A DNA stretch of 64,000 nt, from positions 603,464 through 667,463 of the forward strand of contig DJLZ01000005.1 in the NCBI GenBank assembly GCA_002436405.1, in the 5' to 3' direction. Positions 1 through 9,161 of the stretch are shown here, piece after piece. The notes beneath the pieces are model-generated. The model was not told where the DNA came from and ran no database searches. It worked only from the letters and a program-made list of their open reading frames with translations. Both the position numbers and the translations under genes were made by a program. The first letter of the stretch is position 1. Every line of letters begins with the position of its first letter. This DNA is from Proteobacteria bacterium UBA6503. GTDB lineage: Bacteria; Pseudomonadota; Alphaproteobacteria; UBA1280; UBA6503.

Positions 1-657
1 TTTTCAGACGATAAGCCCTTCCAGCGCACAAAAGTGAAGCTGAAGAAAGAAACCATCCCTATGGGTGCACAGGTTGACCCTAAAAAGATTGTGGGCACCT
101 ACGTTAAACCACAAGACTGGAACGAGCTTATCTCTGACCCAGACACTGTACTTGTTGATACCCGTAACGATTACGAAATTTACATCGGCACCTTTAAAAA
201 TGCCGTTAACCCTAAAACGGCAACTTTTAAAGAGTTTCCGCAGTGGGTTGCTGAAAACCTAGACCCGCAAAAGAACAAGAAAGTTGCTATGTTCTGTACG
301 GGCGGCATCCGCTGTGAAAAATCAACCTCATACCTAAAAGAGCAAGGCTTTGAAGAGGTTTACCACCTTCAAGGCGGTATTCTGAAGTACCTTGAAGAAG
401 TTGAGCAAGAGCAAAGCATGTGGGAAGGCGAATGTTACGTCTTTGACGACCGTGTTGCTGTGGGCCATGGCCTTGAGCCTTCAAAAGATAATGGCCTTTG
501 TAAAGCCTGTGGCCACAGCCTGATTGCGGCTGACCTTAAGCGCCCAACTTACCTTAAGGACGAATACTGCCCGCATTGTTTTGCAGAAAAAGCGCCGAAA
601 GAAGTTTATCAAAAACTCCTTGACGAGGGTTACCCCTTGCAAGGCAAGCGTCTATAA
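1..657 (+). CDS. trhO: TrhO-type tRNA uridine-34 5-hydroxylase (rhodanese family), 5' end outside window
   Basis: The frame is open from base 1. Residues upstream of the first possible start (a GTG at 34) still match the family (…DDKPF…KVKLKKE…), so the gene begins before the window. The visible part holds a rhodanese domain with the active-site loop CTGGIRC, followed by a C-terminal Cys-rich segment (CKACGH, CPHC) typical of TrhO/YceA. TrhO hydroxylates the wobble uridine of certain tRNAs, the first step towards cmo5U/mo5U. It ends 42 nt before the next gene on the same strand, with no terminator seen between them. The family call is firm; the substrate is from family knowledge. Confidence 0.9.
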   Translation, partial: FSDDKPFQRTKVKLKKETIPMGAQVDPKKIVGTYVKPQDWNELISDPDTVLVDTRNDYEIYIGTFKNAVNPKTATFKEFPQWVAENLDPQKNKKVAMFCTGGIRCEKSTSYLKEQGFEEVYHLQGGILKYLEEVEQEQSMWEGECYVFDDRVAVGHGLEPSKDNGLCKACGHSLIAADLKRPTYLKDEYCPHCFAEKAPKEVYQKLLDEGYPLQGKRL

Positions 658-699
658 CCTACCTTACTAGCGTCTAGTTAATAAGAGAGCGTTAAAAAC

Positions 700-1215
700 G
701 TGAGCGACTTTACACCACAAAATGAATCGCATAGCGAAAAGGTCACCGTTGGGTGGCGTGAATGGGTGCGTGTGCCAGACCTGGGCCTCCCCGATATGCG
801 CGCTAAGATTGATACAGGTGCAAAAACCTCAGCCATTCATGCGTTTGAGGTAACACCGTTTGAAAAAGATGGCGAAAAATGGGTACGCTTCCGTATTCGC
901 CCACGTAAATCAATGCCAGAGCTTGAGCAAACATGCGAAGCTAAAGTGATTGACCAACGTATTGTTAAAAGCTCGACCGGCGAAAAAGAAAACCGTTACG
1001 TAATTAACCAGAAGCTATGCATGGGACCATGGCACTGGGAAACTGAAATGACTCTCACAGACCGTGACACAATGGCATTTTTGATGCTTATTGGTCGCCG
1101 CGCCCTAGCAGGCCGCTTCTTGGTTGATAGCGCCGCCTCATTTTTGCTAGGTCGCCCACAAGTTGACGAAGCCGAACCTATCGAGTCTTCTGAGCCTGTG
1201 TACATTGGTAAATAA
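700..1215 (+). CDS. RimK-associated retropepsin-like zinc protease family protein (PF05618 type)
   Basis: 171 residues. The signature AKIDTGAKTSAIHA (about residues 35-48) carries the Asp-Thr-Gly of retropepsin-like folds, and a second conserved block (IGRRALAGRFLVD) follows, as in the family annotated 'ATP-dependent zinc protease'. Start is a GTG at 700, preceded by AAGAGAG at 684-690. It lies 28 nt upstream of rimK on the same strand. In Pseudomonas a member of this family (RimB) modulates RimK activity, so a role in controlling glutamate addition to ribosomal protein S6 is a reasonable inference. Proteolytic activity has not been shown for most members. Confidence 0.85.
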   Translation: MSDFTPQNESHSEKVTVGWREWVRVPDLGLPDMRAKIDTGAKTSAIHAFEVTPFEKDGEKWVRFRIRPRKSMPELEQTCEAKVIDQRIVKSSTGEKENRYVINQKLCMGPWHWETEMTLTDRDTMAFLMLIGRRALAGRFLVDSAASFLLGRPQVDEAEPIESSEPVYIGK

Positions 1216-1243
1216 ATATAACGTCTTATAAATAAGGACCGTC

Positions 1244-2188
1244 ATGGCAAAAACACCAAAAGCAAAACCAGTTGGTAAAAAAGGCCCTCTAAAAATTGCG
1301 ATTTTGTCTCGTAATGGCAAGCTATACTCAACTGCACGTTTGAAAGAAGCCGCCGAGGCCCGCGGCCACGAAGTTAAAGTTATTGATACGCTTCGTTGCT
1401 ACATGAACATTGCAACTGACCGCCCTACTATTCACTACCGTGGCCAAAACCTTGACGACTTTGATGCCGTTATCCCACGTATTGGTGCCTCTATTACCCA
1501 CTACGGCCTTGCCGTACTGCGTCAGTTTGAAATGATGGGCGTACTTGCTGTTAACGGTTCAGTAGCGGTTAACCGCTCACGCGATAAGCTGCGTTCAATG
1601 CAGCTATTATCACGTCGTGGTATTGGTCTGCCTGTGACTGGCTTTGCCCACTCACCTGATGATATTCCTGATCTTCTAAAAATGGTTGGTGGTGCACCGC
1701 TGGTTATTAAACTGCTTGAAGGCACCCAAGGTCTGGGCGTTGTACTTGCGGATACCCGTAAGGCTGCTGAGTCTATTATTGAAGCCTTCATCAGCATCGA
1801 AGCCAACATCATGGTGCAAGAATTTATTAAAGAAGCTGAAGGCGCAGACATCCGTTGCTTCGTTGTAGACGGTCAAGTTGTTGCATCTATGCGACGCCAG
1901 GCCCCAGAAGGCGAATTTCGCTCTAACCTCCACCGAGGGGGTTCAGCGCACTCAGTTAAGCTTACACCAGCAGAGCGTAACACAGCGCTACGAGCCGCAC
2001 GTATCATGGGTTTGAACGTTGCGGGGGTTGATATTTTGCGCTCTTCAAATGGCCCTGTTGTGCTAGAAGTTAACTCGTCTCCTGGCTTGAAGGGCATTGA
2101 AAAATGTACCAATGCTGATGTTGCGGGTGCTATCATTGATTTTATTGAGAAAAAGGCCGCATCAGGCCGCACCAAAGCTGAAGAATAA
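1244..2188 (+). CDS. rimK: RimK, ribosomal protein S6--L-glutamate ligase (ATP-grasp)
   Basis: 314 residues. After a basic Lys/Pro/Ala-rich N-terminal stretch of about 16 residues, the protein follows RimK closely: LKIAILSRNGKLYST, then CYMNI, then FDAVIPRIG, then the ATP-grasp core (VIKLLEGTQGLGV; VLEVNSSPGLKGIE near the C-terminus supplying metal-binding Glu/Asn). RimK adds glutamates to the C-terminus of ribosomal protein S6 and in some bacteria makes free poly-glutamate. It starts with ATG, preceded by AAGGACCG. It is the centre of a module with the upstream protease-like gene and the downstream deacylase-like gene, although a terminator-like hairpin follows rimK. Confidence 0.95.
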   Translation: MAKTPKAKPVGKKGPLKIAILSRNGKLYSTARLKEAAEARGHEVKVIDTLRCYMNIATDRPTIHYRGQNLDDFDAVIPRIGASITHYGLAVLRQFEMMGVLAVNGSVAVNRSRDKLRSMQLLSRRGIGLPVTGFAHSPDDIPDLLKMVGGAPLVIKLLEGTQGLGVVLADTRKAAESIIEAFISIEANIMVQEFIKEAEGADIRCFVVDGQVVASMRRQAPEGEFRSNLHRGGSAHSVKLTPAERNTALRAARIMGLNVAGVDILRSSNGPVVLEVNSSPGLKGIEKCTNADVAGAIIDFIEKKAASGRTKAEE

Positions 2189-2211
2189 ACAAAGTCGTTC
2201 TTCAAATTATT

Positions 2212-2252
2212 AATGGGTGCCCCTGATAAAGCGGCACCCATTTTAATTTTTA
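2212..2252 (+). terminator. Intrinsic terminator after rimK
   Basis: A perfect 10-bp stem (AATGGGTGCC at 2212-2221 pairing with GGCACCCATT at 2233-2242), an 11-nt loop, then a T/A-rich tract. It lies 24 nt past the rimK stop and would separate rimK from the deacylase-like gene, at least partly. Confidence 0.8.
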
Positions 2253-2270
2253 AATAGAATTACGACGACC

Positions 2271-3296
2271 ATGGCGGGGAAAAAAGCACGTAAAGCATTT
2301 CATATTGGTGGCAAAATCATTGCGCCAGGCACTGATGCACGCATTAACATTGAAACCACTCAGCTTTACACCAACACCCCCGTGCATATGCCTATGCATG
2401 TTTACCATGGTAAAGAAGACGGCCCTACGCTGCTTGTTTGTGCTGCCATTCATGGTGACGAACTTACAGGTATTGAAGTTATTCGCCGTCTGATTAAAAA
2501 CCCACGTATGACCGATATCAACGGCACCATCATTCTTGTGCCTATCGTCAACCACTTGGCGTTTATTCATCGTTCACGCTACTTGCCTGACCGTCGTGAC
2601 CTTAACCGCTTCTTCCCTGGGCTTGATACAGGTTCACTTGCGTCACGCATTGCCCACAAGTTTATGACTGAGGTTGTTGAACATGCAACCCACATCGTTG
2701 ACCTGCACACCGCAGCCGTACACCGTACCAACTTCCCGCAGATTCGTACCAATATTGATAACGCTGAAAACCTTGAGCTTGCAAAAGCCTTTGGCCTCCC
2801 CATGGTTTTGAATGCTGAACTTATTGAAGGCAGCCTACGTTATTCAGCAGGCCAAATGGGCAAATGTGCCATTACCTTTGAAGGTGGCGAAGCTTTGCGC
2901 CTATCAGAAGATGCGATTAAACCAGCTTACCAAGGCGTGTTGAATGTTATGGCGCACCTAGGCATGTTTAAGGATGTTGAAAAGCCAGCCTTGCTCGTCC
3001 CAACCATTGCAAACTCTAGCCTTTGGGTACGTGCAGATGCTGATGGTATTCTGAAAAATGAAGTAGAGCTTGGCGCCCACGTGAAGCAAGGCCAGCTGCT
3101 TGGCACGATTAACGACCCTATGGGTGACTTTGAAACCCGCGTAACCTCACCAATTAATGGCATTGTTGTAGGTGCGACAACCATTCCACTGGTGCACCAA
3201 GGTGAAGCGCTGTATCACATTGCAAGTTTCCGTAAGGTATCGAGTGTGGCGCAGAAGATTGATGATCTGCGTAGCTTTATTGAGCGTCAGGAATAG
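2271..3296 (+). CDS. Succinylglutamate desuccinylase/aspartoacylase (M14) family protein
   Basis: 341 residues. The zinc site of the AstE/AspA branch of M14 carboxypeptidases is visible: HGDE near residue 61 and a downstream His in DLHTA. There is also a Gly-rich C-terminal beta region (SPINGIVVGATT) found in this branch. Such proteins cleave N-acyl amino acids or C-terminal groups; the actual substrate is unknown. Neighbouring rimK and the protease-like gene form a widespread trio, so a role in removing or trimming RimK-added glutamate is plausible but inferred. The ATG at 2271 has only a weak Shine-Dalgarno. Confidence 0.8.
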   Translation: MAGKKARKAFHIGGKIIAPGTDARINIETTQLYTNTPVHMPMHVYHGKEDGPTLLVCAAIHGDELTGIEVIRRLIKNPRMTDINGTIILVPIVNHLAFIHRSRYLPDRRDLNRFFPGLDTGSLASRIAHKFMTEVVEHATHIVDLHTAAVHRTNFPQIRTNIDNAENLELAKAFGLPMVLNAELIEGSLRYSAGQMGKCAITFEGGEALRLSEDAIKPAYQGVLNVMAHLGMFKDVEKPALLVPTIANSSLWVRADADGILKNEVELGAHVKQGQLLGTINDPMGDFETRVTSPINGIVVGATTIPLVHQGEALYHIASFRKVSSVAQKIDDLRSFIERQE

Positions 3297-3334
3297 AACT
3301 AATAACAACTACGCTTAAGCAAAGCTTGAGGCTA

Positions 3335-5446
3335 TTACTCAGCGCTGAGTAGGTCTTCTTCCGACAAAACCTCTACCCCTAGGCTTTCAGCCTTCTTAAG
3401 CTTGCTGCCGGCTTTATCGCCTGCAATCAGGTAGTCCGTCTTGGCTGAAATACTGCTTGAAACTTTAGCCCCCATCTTTTGCAAACGGTGCTTCGCTTCA
3501 TCACGGCTCAGGGTCGGTAGTGTGCCAGTAAGTACCACGGTTTTACCTGTGAAGATGGTTTCTTTTTCCATGGTAGGTACTTCAAAGTCTGCCACACGCA
3601 CGCCAGCATCTAAAAAGGCTTTAAGCTGGGCTTGGTTACGGGCGTTCTTAAAAAAGTCGCACACGTTTTCGGCAATGCGTGGGCCAATGCCATCAATATT
3701 CTGGATAGTCTCTTGCCCCTCTTCACTTTGGGCAACGTGCATAAAGTCGTCAAACTTAGGCCAGCGGTTGCCCAATAGGCTTGCCACTTGGTTGCCCACC
3801 ATCGGGATGCCAAGCGCGGCCAAAAAGCGTGGGTAGCTTACAATTTTGCTTTCATCAATTGCTTGTAGCAATGCATCGATTGATTTTTCACCGTAGCCTT
3901 CAAGCTCAATCAGTTCGTCACGCTTCTGCGCTAGGGTAAAGATATCAGCCGCTGATTTAATAAACTCTTTTTCCAGTAGCATCTGAACCATCTTCTCGCC
4001 CAGGCCATCAATATCAAACTGGGTACGACCCACAAAGTGTAGGATGCTGGCTTCAATTTGTGCAGGGCATTCAAAGTGGTTCAAGCAGCGGTGCGCAGCC
4101 TCACCTTCAAGGCGAACAAGCTCGCTTTTACATGCAGGGCACTGCTTAGGGAATTTATAAGGCTCAGCCCCTTCTTTACGGCCGTTAGGCGCTGTGCCCA
4201 CTACCTTGGGAATAACATCCCCCGCACGCTCAACAAAAACCTTGTCGCAAATACGGATATCACGCTCGGCGATATAGTCTTCATTATGCAGCGTTGCGTT
4301 TGAAACGGTCACACCACCCACATACACAGGGTCAAGACGTGCCACAGGTGTAACAACACCCGTCCGGCCCACTTGCACTTCAATATCAAGCAGTACGGTT
4401 GAGGCTTGCTCAGCCGGGAACTTATGGGCAATTGCCCAACGTGGTGCACGGGCTACAAAGCCTAGGCGTTCTTGAAGGGCTGTGCTGTTTACCTTGTAAA
4501 CAATGCCATCAATGGCAAATGGTAAATCAAAACGTGTTTTAGAAAGTTTCTCGTACCAGTCAAACAGTGGTTCAAGGCTACTGAAGGTTTTAACATCAGG
4601 CACGATGGTAAAGCCCCAGTCCTTAAGGGCTGCCACTTGGTCAGTATGGCTTTCAAATTTGGCATCGGTATAGCCAAGAGTGTAGGCAAAGAAACGGAGC
4701 GGACGCTCTGCTGCGATTTTAGAATCCAACTGACGGATAGACCCTGCTGCTGCATTACGTGGGTTAGCAAATACCTTACCGCCCTTTTCTGCTTGGCGGT
4801 CGTTCAGGGCTTCAAACTCTTCGCGAGTCATGTAAATTTCACCGCGGACATCAACTACCTTAGGGATGTTTTTGCCCTTAAGCACAAACGGAATATCAGG
4901 AAGGGTCTTCACGTTCTCGGTAATATCCTCACCCTCTTGGCCATTACCACGTGTGACAGCCTGTACAAGGGCACCGTCTTCGTAACGAATAGAGCAGCTT
5001 AGACCATCAATTTTATATTCGGCCACAAGCTCAGGCATAGTATCAAGCCCCAAAAAGCGGCAAATACGGGTTGCAAAGTCTTCAATATCGCTGTGTTCAA
5101 AGCCATTACCCAGTGAAAGCATAGCCTGTTGGTGCTTCACAACCTTACGGCCCGCAGCCTTAGGCACGGCACCCACTTGTTGGGTTGGGCTATCATCAGT
5201 AACAAGTTCTGGGTGGTCTTCTTCTAGTTTAACAAGCTCATTAAAAAGCTTATCAAACTCAGCGTCTGAAATTTCAGGGTCATCTTGGTCGTGGTAGCGG
5301 CGGTTATGATAGCTAATCGCTTCACGCAGTTCAGCAATACGCTTTTGAACGTCAGTGCCAGCGCCTTTTTGCTCTTCCCCGCTATCAGGCACATCATCAG
5401 GTGCATCATCAGTGGTATTATCAGGGTTATACGAAAACAAGTCCAT
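3335..5446 (-). CDS. ligA: NAD-dependent DNA ligase LigA
   Basis: 703 residues, slightly longer than the usual ~670 because of an acidic ~30-residue N-terminal extension. The adenylation motif KIDG has its catalytic Lys near residue 145. A four-Cys zinc finger (CPAC…C…C), helix-hairpin-helix repeats and a C-terminal BRCT domain (VVLTGTLPTLSRDEA) follow in the usual order. The enzyme seals nicks in replication and repair using NAD+. It starts 3 nt after recN ends, so the two are surely co-transcribed. The stop lies 38 nt from the convergent 2271 gene, with only a weak hairpin (CTTAAGC-AAA-GCTTGAG) between. Confidence 0.98.
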   Translation of the reverse strand: MDLFSYNPDNTTDDAPDDVPDSGEEQKGAGTDVQKRIAELREAISYHNRRYHDQDDPEISDAEFDKLFNELVKLEEDHPELVTDDSPTQQVGAVPKAAGRKVVKHQQAMLSLGNGFEHSDIEDFATRICRFLGLDTMPELVAEYKIDGLSCSIRYEDGALVQAVTRGNGQEGEDITENVKTLPDIPFVLKGKNIPKVVDVRGEIYMTREEFEALNDRQAEKGGKVFANPRNAAAGSIRQLDSKIAAERPLRFFAYTLGYTDAKFESHTDQVAALKDWGFTIVPDVKTFSSLEPLFDWYEKLSKTRFDLPFAIDGIVYKVNSTALQERLGFVARAPRWAIAHKFPAEQASTVLLDIEVQVGRTGVVTPVARLDPVYVGGVTVSNATLHNEDYIAERDIRICDKVFVERAGDVIPKVVGTAPNGRKEGAEPYKFPKQCPACKSELVRLEGEAAHRCLNHFECPAQIEASILHFVGRTQFDIDGLGEKMVQMLLEKEFIKSAADIFTLAQKRDELIELEGYGEKSIDALLQAIDESKIVSYPRFLAALGIPMVGNQVASLLGNRWPKFDDFMHVAQSEEGQETIQNIDGIGPRIAENVCDFFKNARNQAQLKAFLDAGVRVADFEVPTMEKETIFTGKTVVLTGTLPTLSRDEAKHRLQKMGAKVSSSISAKTDYLIAGDKAGSKLKKAESLGVEVLSEEDLLSAE

Positions 5447-5449
5447 CGG

Positions 5450-7111
5450 TTACCCCGCAGCAAGTAGGCTGTTGGCAGCTTCGCGGGCAGCATCGGTAAG
5501 GTCAGCACCTGAAAGCATACGGGCAATTTCATCACGGCGAGCATCAGCCACAAGCGGCACCACTTGGGTTTGGGTGTAGTCTTCACCAGCAGTCTTCTGA
5601 ATTTGCATGTGCGCCCGCCCTTTAGCGGCCACCTGCGGCAAGTGAGTAATGGCAAACACTTGGTGCTGTTTTGCAAGCTCGGCAAGGCAAAGGCCCATAG
5701 CATCAGCAACGGCGCCGCCCACACCAGTATCAATTTCATCAAACACCAAAGTTTGGCTCGGCATTGTTGCGAAGAACACCACCTTCAGGGCAAGCATCAA
5801 GCGTGAAACCTCACCACCTGAGGCTGCCTTTTCAAGGGGCGCAAATGGTGTGCCTGGGTTGGTGCGCACATAAAAGGCTACACGTTCAGCACCGTTGGCA
5901 TTCCAACCACTTTCGGCTAGTGCCTCAAGGCGGGCTTCAAAGCGAACATCAGGCATTTTAAGAGTTTTCAAAACATCTTCTACAGCTTTAGCAAGCTTGG
6001 TTGCTGTCTCGGTACGTTGTTTTGTAAGTGCTGTACAGGCGTTGGTAAATGCGTCCCACGCTTTTTGGGTGTCCGCTTCAAGGGTCGCCATGTTGACGTC
6101 TAGGTTTTGCAGTGTCTCAAGTGTGGTTTGTAGTTCTTCTAGCTTTGCCGGAAGCTCATCACACAGGCAGTTATGCTTACGGGCGATACTGCGTAGTTGG
6201 TGTAAACGTTCGTCTGTATTGGTCAAAGCTTCTGGGTCAGCCTCAAGCGAGCTTGCAAGGGCATCAATGCTGTTTTCAGCTTCAGAGGCTAATGTTGCTG
6301 CTTCAGCAAGTTGGTTCACCAGTTCCGCCACTTCAGGGAAGCTATCGGTAAAGCTATGCAGCAAGCGCTCAGCTTTACCAAACTGGGTTGAGGCTGAGGT
6401 ACTATCAATAATCACACGGGCATCATCAAGGGCGGTTTGAATTTTCTCACCCTGCATGAGGCGTTGACGCTCAGCGGCAAGCTCCTCCTCTTCCCCTTCT
6501 TTGGGGGCAAGGGCTGATAGTTCTTCAACGTAGACATTCAGCAGGCCAATTTCACGCTCACGTGATGAGGCTTTGTCCTTTAACGCTGTAAGTTGGTCAT
6601 CAAGCTTGCGCCATGCTTTGTAGGCTGAGGCAACGGCGGCACCCGTTTCAGGCTTACCTGAGAATCCATCAAGCAATGCACTATGAAATTGGCTACGCAG
6701 CAAAAGCTGTTGGTCACGCTGGCCATGAATATCAACCAAAAGGTCACCCAGTTCTGACATTTGACCTTGAGTGATGTTTAGGCCATTCGCAAAGCAGCGG
6801 GTTTTACCGTCGGCGTTCACTTGGCGGCGCATAATAAGCTGGTTTTCTTCGGTATCAAGGCCAAGGTCTTCAGCGAGGATGAGGCTCGGGTGTTGTGGAG
6901 ACAGCTCAAACGTGGCTTCAATCGTGGCACTTTTTGCGCCTTCTTGAATAAAACCAACACCACCACGGGCCCCAACTGCAAGCGACAGAGCATCAATCAG
7001 CATTGATTTACCTGCACCAGTCTCACCTGTAAAAACAGTTAGGCCATCGGCAAGCTGAAGCTCAGCCGATTTAATAAGGGCAAAGTTTTTAATAACAAGG
7101 CGCTGCAGCAT
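5450..7111 (-). CDS. recN: DNA repair protein RecN
   Basis: 553 residues. SMC-like ATPase: Walker A GETGAGKS near residues 30-37, a long central coiled-coil region, then the ABC signature (ASGGEVSRLMLALK) and Walker B with VFDEIDTGVGG. RecN works in double-strand break repair, holding DNA for recombination. It sits between bamD (19 nt upstream) and ligA (3 nt downstream), an alphaproteobacterial arrangement. Length is normal for the family. Confidence 0.97.
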   Translation of the reverse strand: MLQRLVIKNFALIKSAELQLADGLTVFTGETGAGKSMLIDALSLAVGARGGVGFIQEGAKSATIEATFELSPQHPSLILAEDLGLDTEENQLIMRRQVNADGKTRCFANGLNITQGQMSELGDLLVDIHGQRDQQLLLRSQFHSALLDGFSGKPETGAAVASAYKAWRKLDDQLTALKDKASSREREIGLLNVYVEELSALAPKEGEEEELAAERQRLMQGEKIQTALDDARVIIDSTSASTQFGKAERLLHSFTDSFPEVAELVNQLAEAATLASEAENSIDALASSLEADPEALTNTDERLHQLRSIARKHNCLCDELPAKLEELQTTLETLQNLDVNMATLEADTQKAWDAFTNACTALTKQRTETATKLAKAVEDVLKTLKMPDVRFEARLEALAESGWNANGAERVAFYVRTNPGTPFAPLEKAASGGEVSRLMLALKVVFFATMPSQTLVFDEIDTGVGGAVADAMGLCLAELAKQHQVFAITHLPQVAAKGRAHMQIQKTAGEDYTQTQVVPLVADARRDEIARMLSGADLTDAAREAANSLLAAG

Positions 7112-7130
7112 GGTAATGCTAACCCTTAGA

Positions 7131-7928
7131 TTACTTAGTCAGTTTTGGCGGCTTATGACCTTTAGAAGTCATAAGTTTATAGGCCATTTCGTACCAGTCC
7201 GAGTTTGGGTAGTTGTGGCCCAAAACGGCGGCACTGCGTGTGGCTTGTTCATCAAGGCCCAGCGCAAAGTAAACCTCAGTCATGCGGTATAGCGCTTCTG
7301 GTACTTGTAGCGTTTGCTCGTACTCATCAACCACATTTTTAAAACGGTTAATAGCCGCTAGGTATTTACCTTGTTGTTGGTAAAAACGGCCAACTGTCAT
7401 CTCTTTACCGGCCATGTGGTCAAGGGTCAGGGTAATTTTAAGGCCAGCATCACGGGCATAGCGGCTGTCAGGGAAGCGCTCGGTAACCTCACGGAAGGCC
7501 TTATAAGCTTCTTCGGTGTAGCCTTGGTCGCGGTTAACATCAGAGATTTGCGTATAGAAAATCATCCCACGCATGTAGTACATGTAGGCCAAATCTTCGT
7601 AGCCTGGGTGCAGGCGAATAAAGCGGTCAATGTTGAACAAAGCCTCTTCGTATTTTTCAATACGGTATTGGGCGTACACCATCATCATTTGTGCACGTGT
7701 GGCCCAGCCTGAGTATGGGTGCTGGCGCTCTAGTTCTTCAAAGGTGTAAATAGCCGCTGCAAAGTTACGGTTCTGGAGTTGGTTCATGCCGGTGTTGTAA
7801 AGGTCTTCTACCTTACCGATCATAGGCTCTTTTTTGTTTGATGAGCACGCACTCAACGCCATGCCGCCAAATACCAATACGGTTGCGAGCATTACATTTG
7901 CGATTAAACTAAATGACTGTTTTTTCAA
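7131..7928 (-). CDS. bamD: Outer membrane assembly lipoprotein BamD
   Basis: 265 residues. Signal peptide with lipobox LSAC (Cys28), then tetratricopeptide-type helices; the block RMTEVYFALGLDEQATRSAA and the preceding FRE…FPDSRYARDA are typical of alphaproteobacterial BamD (YfiO/ComL). It is an essential inner-leaflet lipoprotein of the BAM complex that folds outer membrane beta-barrels, so the cell has an outer membrane. It is the first gene of the bamD-recN-ligA run. Confidence 0.95.
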   Translation of the reverse strand: MKKQSFSLIANVMLATVLVFGGMALSACSSNKKEPMIGKVEDLYNTGMNQLQNRNFAAAIYTFEELERQHPYSGWATRAQMMMVYAQYRIEKYEEALFNIDRFIRLHPGYEDLAYMYYMRGMIFYTQISDVNRDQGYTEEAYKAFREVTERFPDSRYARDAGLKITLTLDHMAGKEMTVGRFYQQQGKYLAAINRFKNVVDEYEQTLQVPEALYRMTEVYFALGLDEQATRSAAVLGHNYPNSDWYEMAYKLMTSKGHKPPKLTK

Positions 7929-7986
7929 CGGACAATTCCCAAGTACTTATTATTCTTTAGCGCTATGTTTAGTATTTCTAGTGTTT

Positions 7987-8988
7987 TTAGCCTAGGCTGC
8001 CATAGCTATGCATACCGCCAAGCCACATATTAACACCTAAATAGCAAAACATGGTTACCAAAAAGCCCACAACAAGCCAAATGGCTAAAACCACATCAGA
8101 TGTTTTGCGGTTCATGCGGCTATGCAGGTAACCTGCGTAAACTAACCATACAATAAGGGCCCAAGTTTCCTTCGGGTCCCAAGACCAATAGCCGCCCCAA
8201 GCCTCATACGCCCAAATGGCACCTAGCAAAATAGCTAGCGTAAACACAGGGAACCCAACAGCTACGGCGCGAAAACCAAGCTCTTCACAGGTTTTTTGGT
8301 CAGGCAATAAGCTGCGGTTTTTACGCTTATCTTGGCGCCAGCGCCATAGGTGCATAAGCCCTGCACCTGCTGCCACGCAAAACGCGCCGTAGCCTACAAA
8401 GTTTGCCACCACATGGAATGGCAACCAATAGCTTTTAAGTGAAGGCACAAGGTGCTGTGGGCCAGCCATTCCAATGCTTGCAAGCCAAAGGGTAAAACCA
8501 ACACCCGCCACAATCAGCGGTGCTACCGCTACATTTAAAACCTCGGTTTTACCGTCAACCTTGTTTTCAACCCATGGGGTTAGGCCAGCAACAAACGCAA
8601 GCAGCAATAGGCTTACTTCGTATAGGTTCGTTACGCCCCAGTGGCCCTGCTCTAGCACTTGGTATGTCTCCCACGAGCGCCCCATAAGCAGGCCAAATGT
8701 TGCACCACTGGCAATAATCAGCCATGAACGGCTAAACTTAAGCAGCCATTCTTTACGGGCAATAATCCAAACAAATGCTGGGCATGCGGCCATAAGGTAT
8801 GCCGCCATTACAGCTGGAAATAATTTAAATGATAATAGGTCACGGGCTGGGGTCAGTAGGTCAAGTTTATGGCTTTGCAGACCAATAATCGAAAGCATGA
8901 CGATAAGCAGTGTAACAACCCACATAATAAAGCCTGGGCTTTGGCGTGATTGGCGCATAGAGCCTAGTAAAACTGAAGTCATGTTCAT
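7987..8988 (-). CDS. ccsA: System II cytochrome c biogenesis protein CcsA/ResC family
   Basis: 333 residues with about eight hydrophobic segments. The tryptophan-rich WWD haem-handling motif WGGYWSWDPKETWALI is present near the C-terminus, followed by YLHSRM; this spelling is that of CcsA/ResC rather than System I CcmC. Histidines flank the motif as expected for haem ligands. CcsA exports haem and ligates it to apocytochromes together with CcsB/ResB. No CcsB-like gene is in the window. It stands alone, 58 nt upstream of bamD on the same strand. Confidence 0.88.
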   Translation of the reverse strand: MNMTSVLLGSMRQSRQSPGFIMWVVTLLIVMLSIIGLQSHKLDLLTPARDLLSFKLFPAVMAAYLMAACPAFVWIIARKEWLLKFSRSWLIIASGATFGLLMGRSWETYQVLEQGHWGVTNLYEVSLLLLAFVAGLTPWVENKVDGKTEVLNVAVAPLIVAGVGFTLWLASIGMAGPQHLVPSLKSYWLPFHVVANFVGYGAFCVAAGAGLMHLWRWRQDKRKNRSLLPDQKTCEELGFRAVAVGFPVFTLAILLGAIWAYEAWGGYWSWDPKETWALIVWLVYAGYLHSRMNRKTSDVVLAIWLVVGFLVTMFCYLGVNMWLGGMHSYGSLG

Positions 8989-9161
8989 CCCTTAACCAAG
9001 CCAATTTCTGGCCTTTAATTTATATTGATTAGGTGCTTTAAAAACACCCCAAAACCTAGCATAAAATGGCCTAAAAGTTAAAGCTTCATTTACCAATTTT
9101 AAAACATGGGCTAAACTACCCCCACGATATAACAAACACCTAATTTTTAAGGCTTTACGAT
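8989..9161. promoter_or_regulatory. Divergent intergenic region between ccsA and the PfkB kinase
   Basis: 173 bp, A/T-rich, containing the start regions of two divergent genes. No unambiguous -35/-10 pair, ribosome-binding riboswitch or repeat was recognised. Confidence 0.4.
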
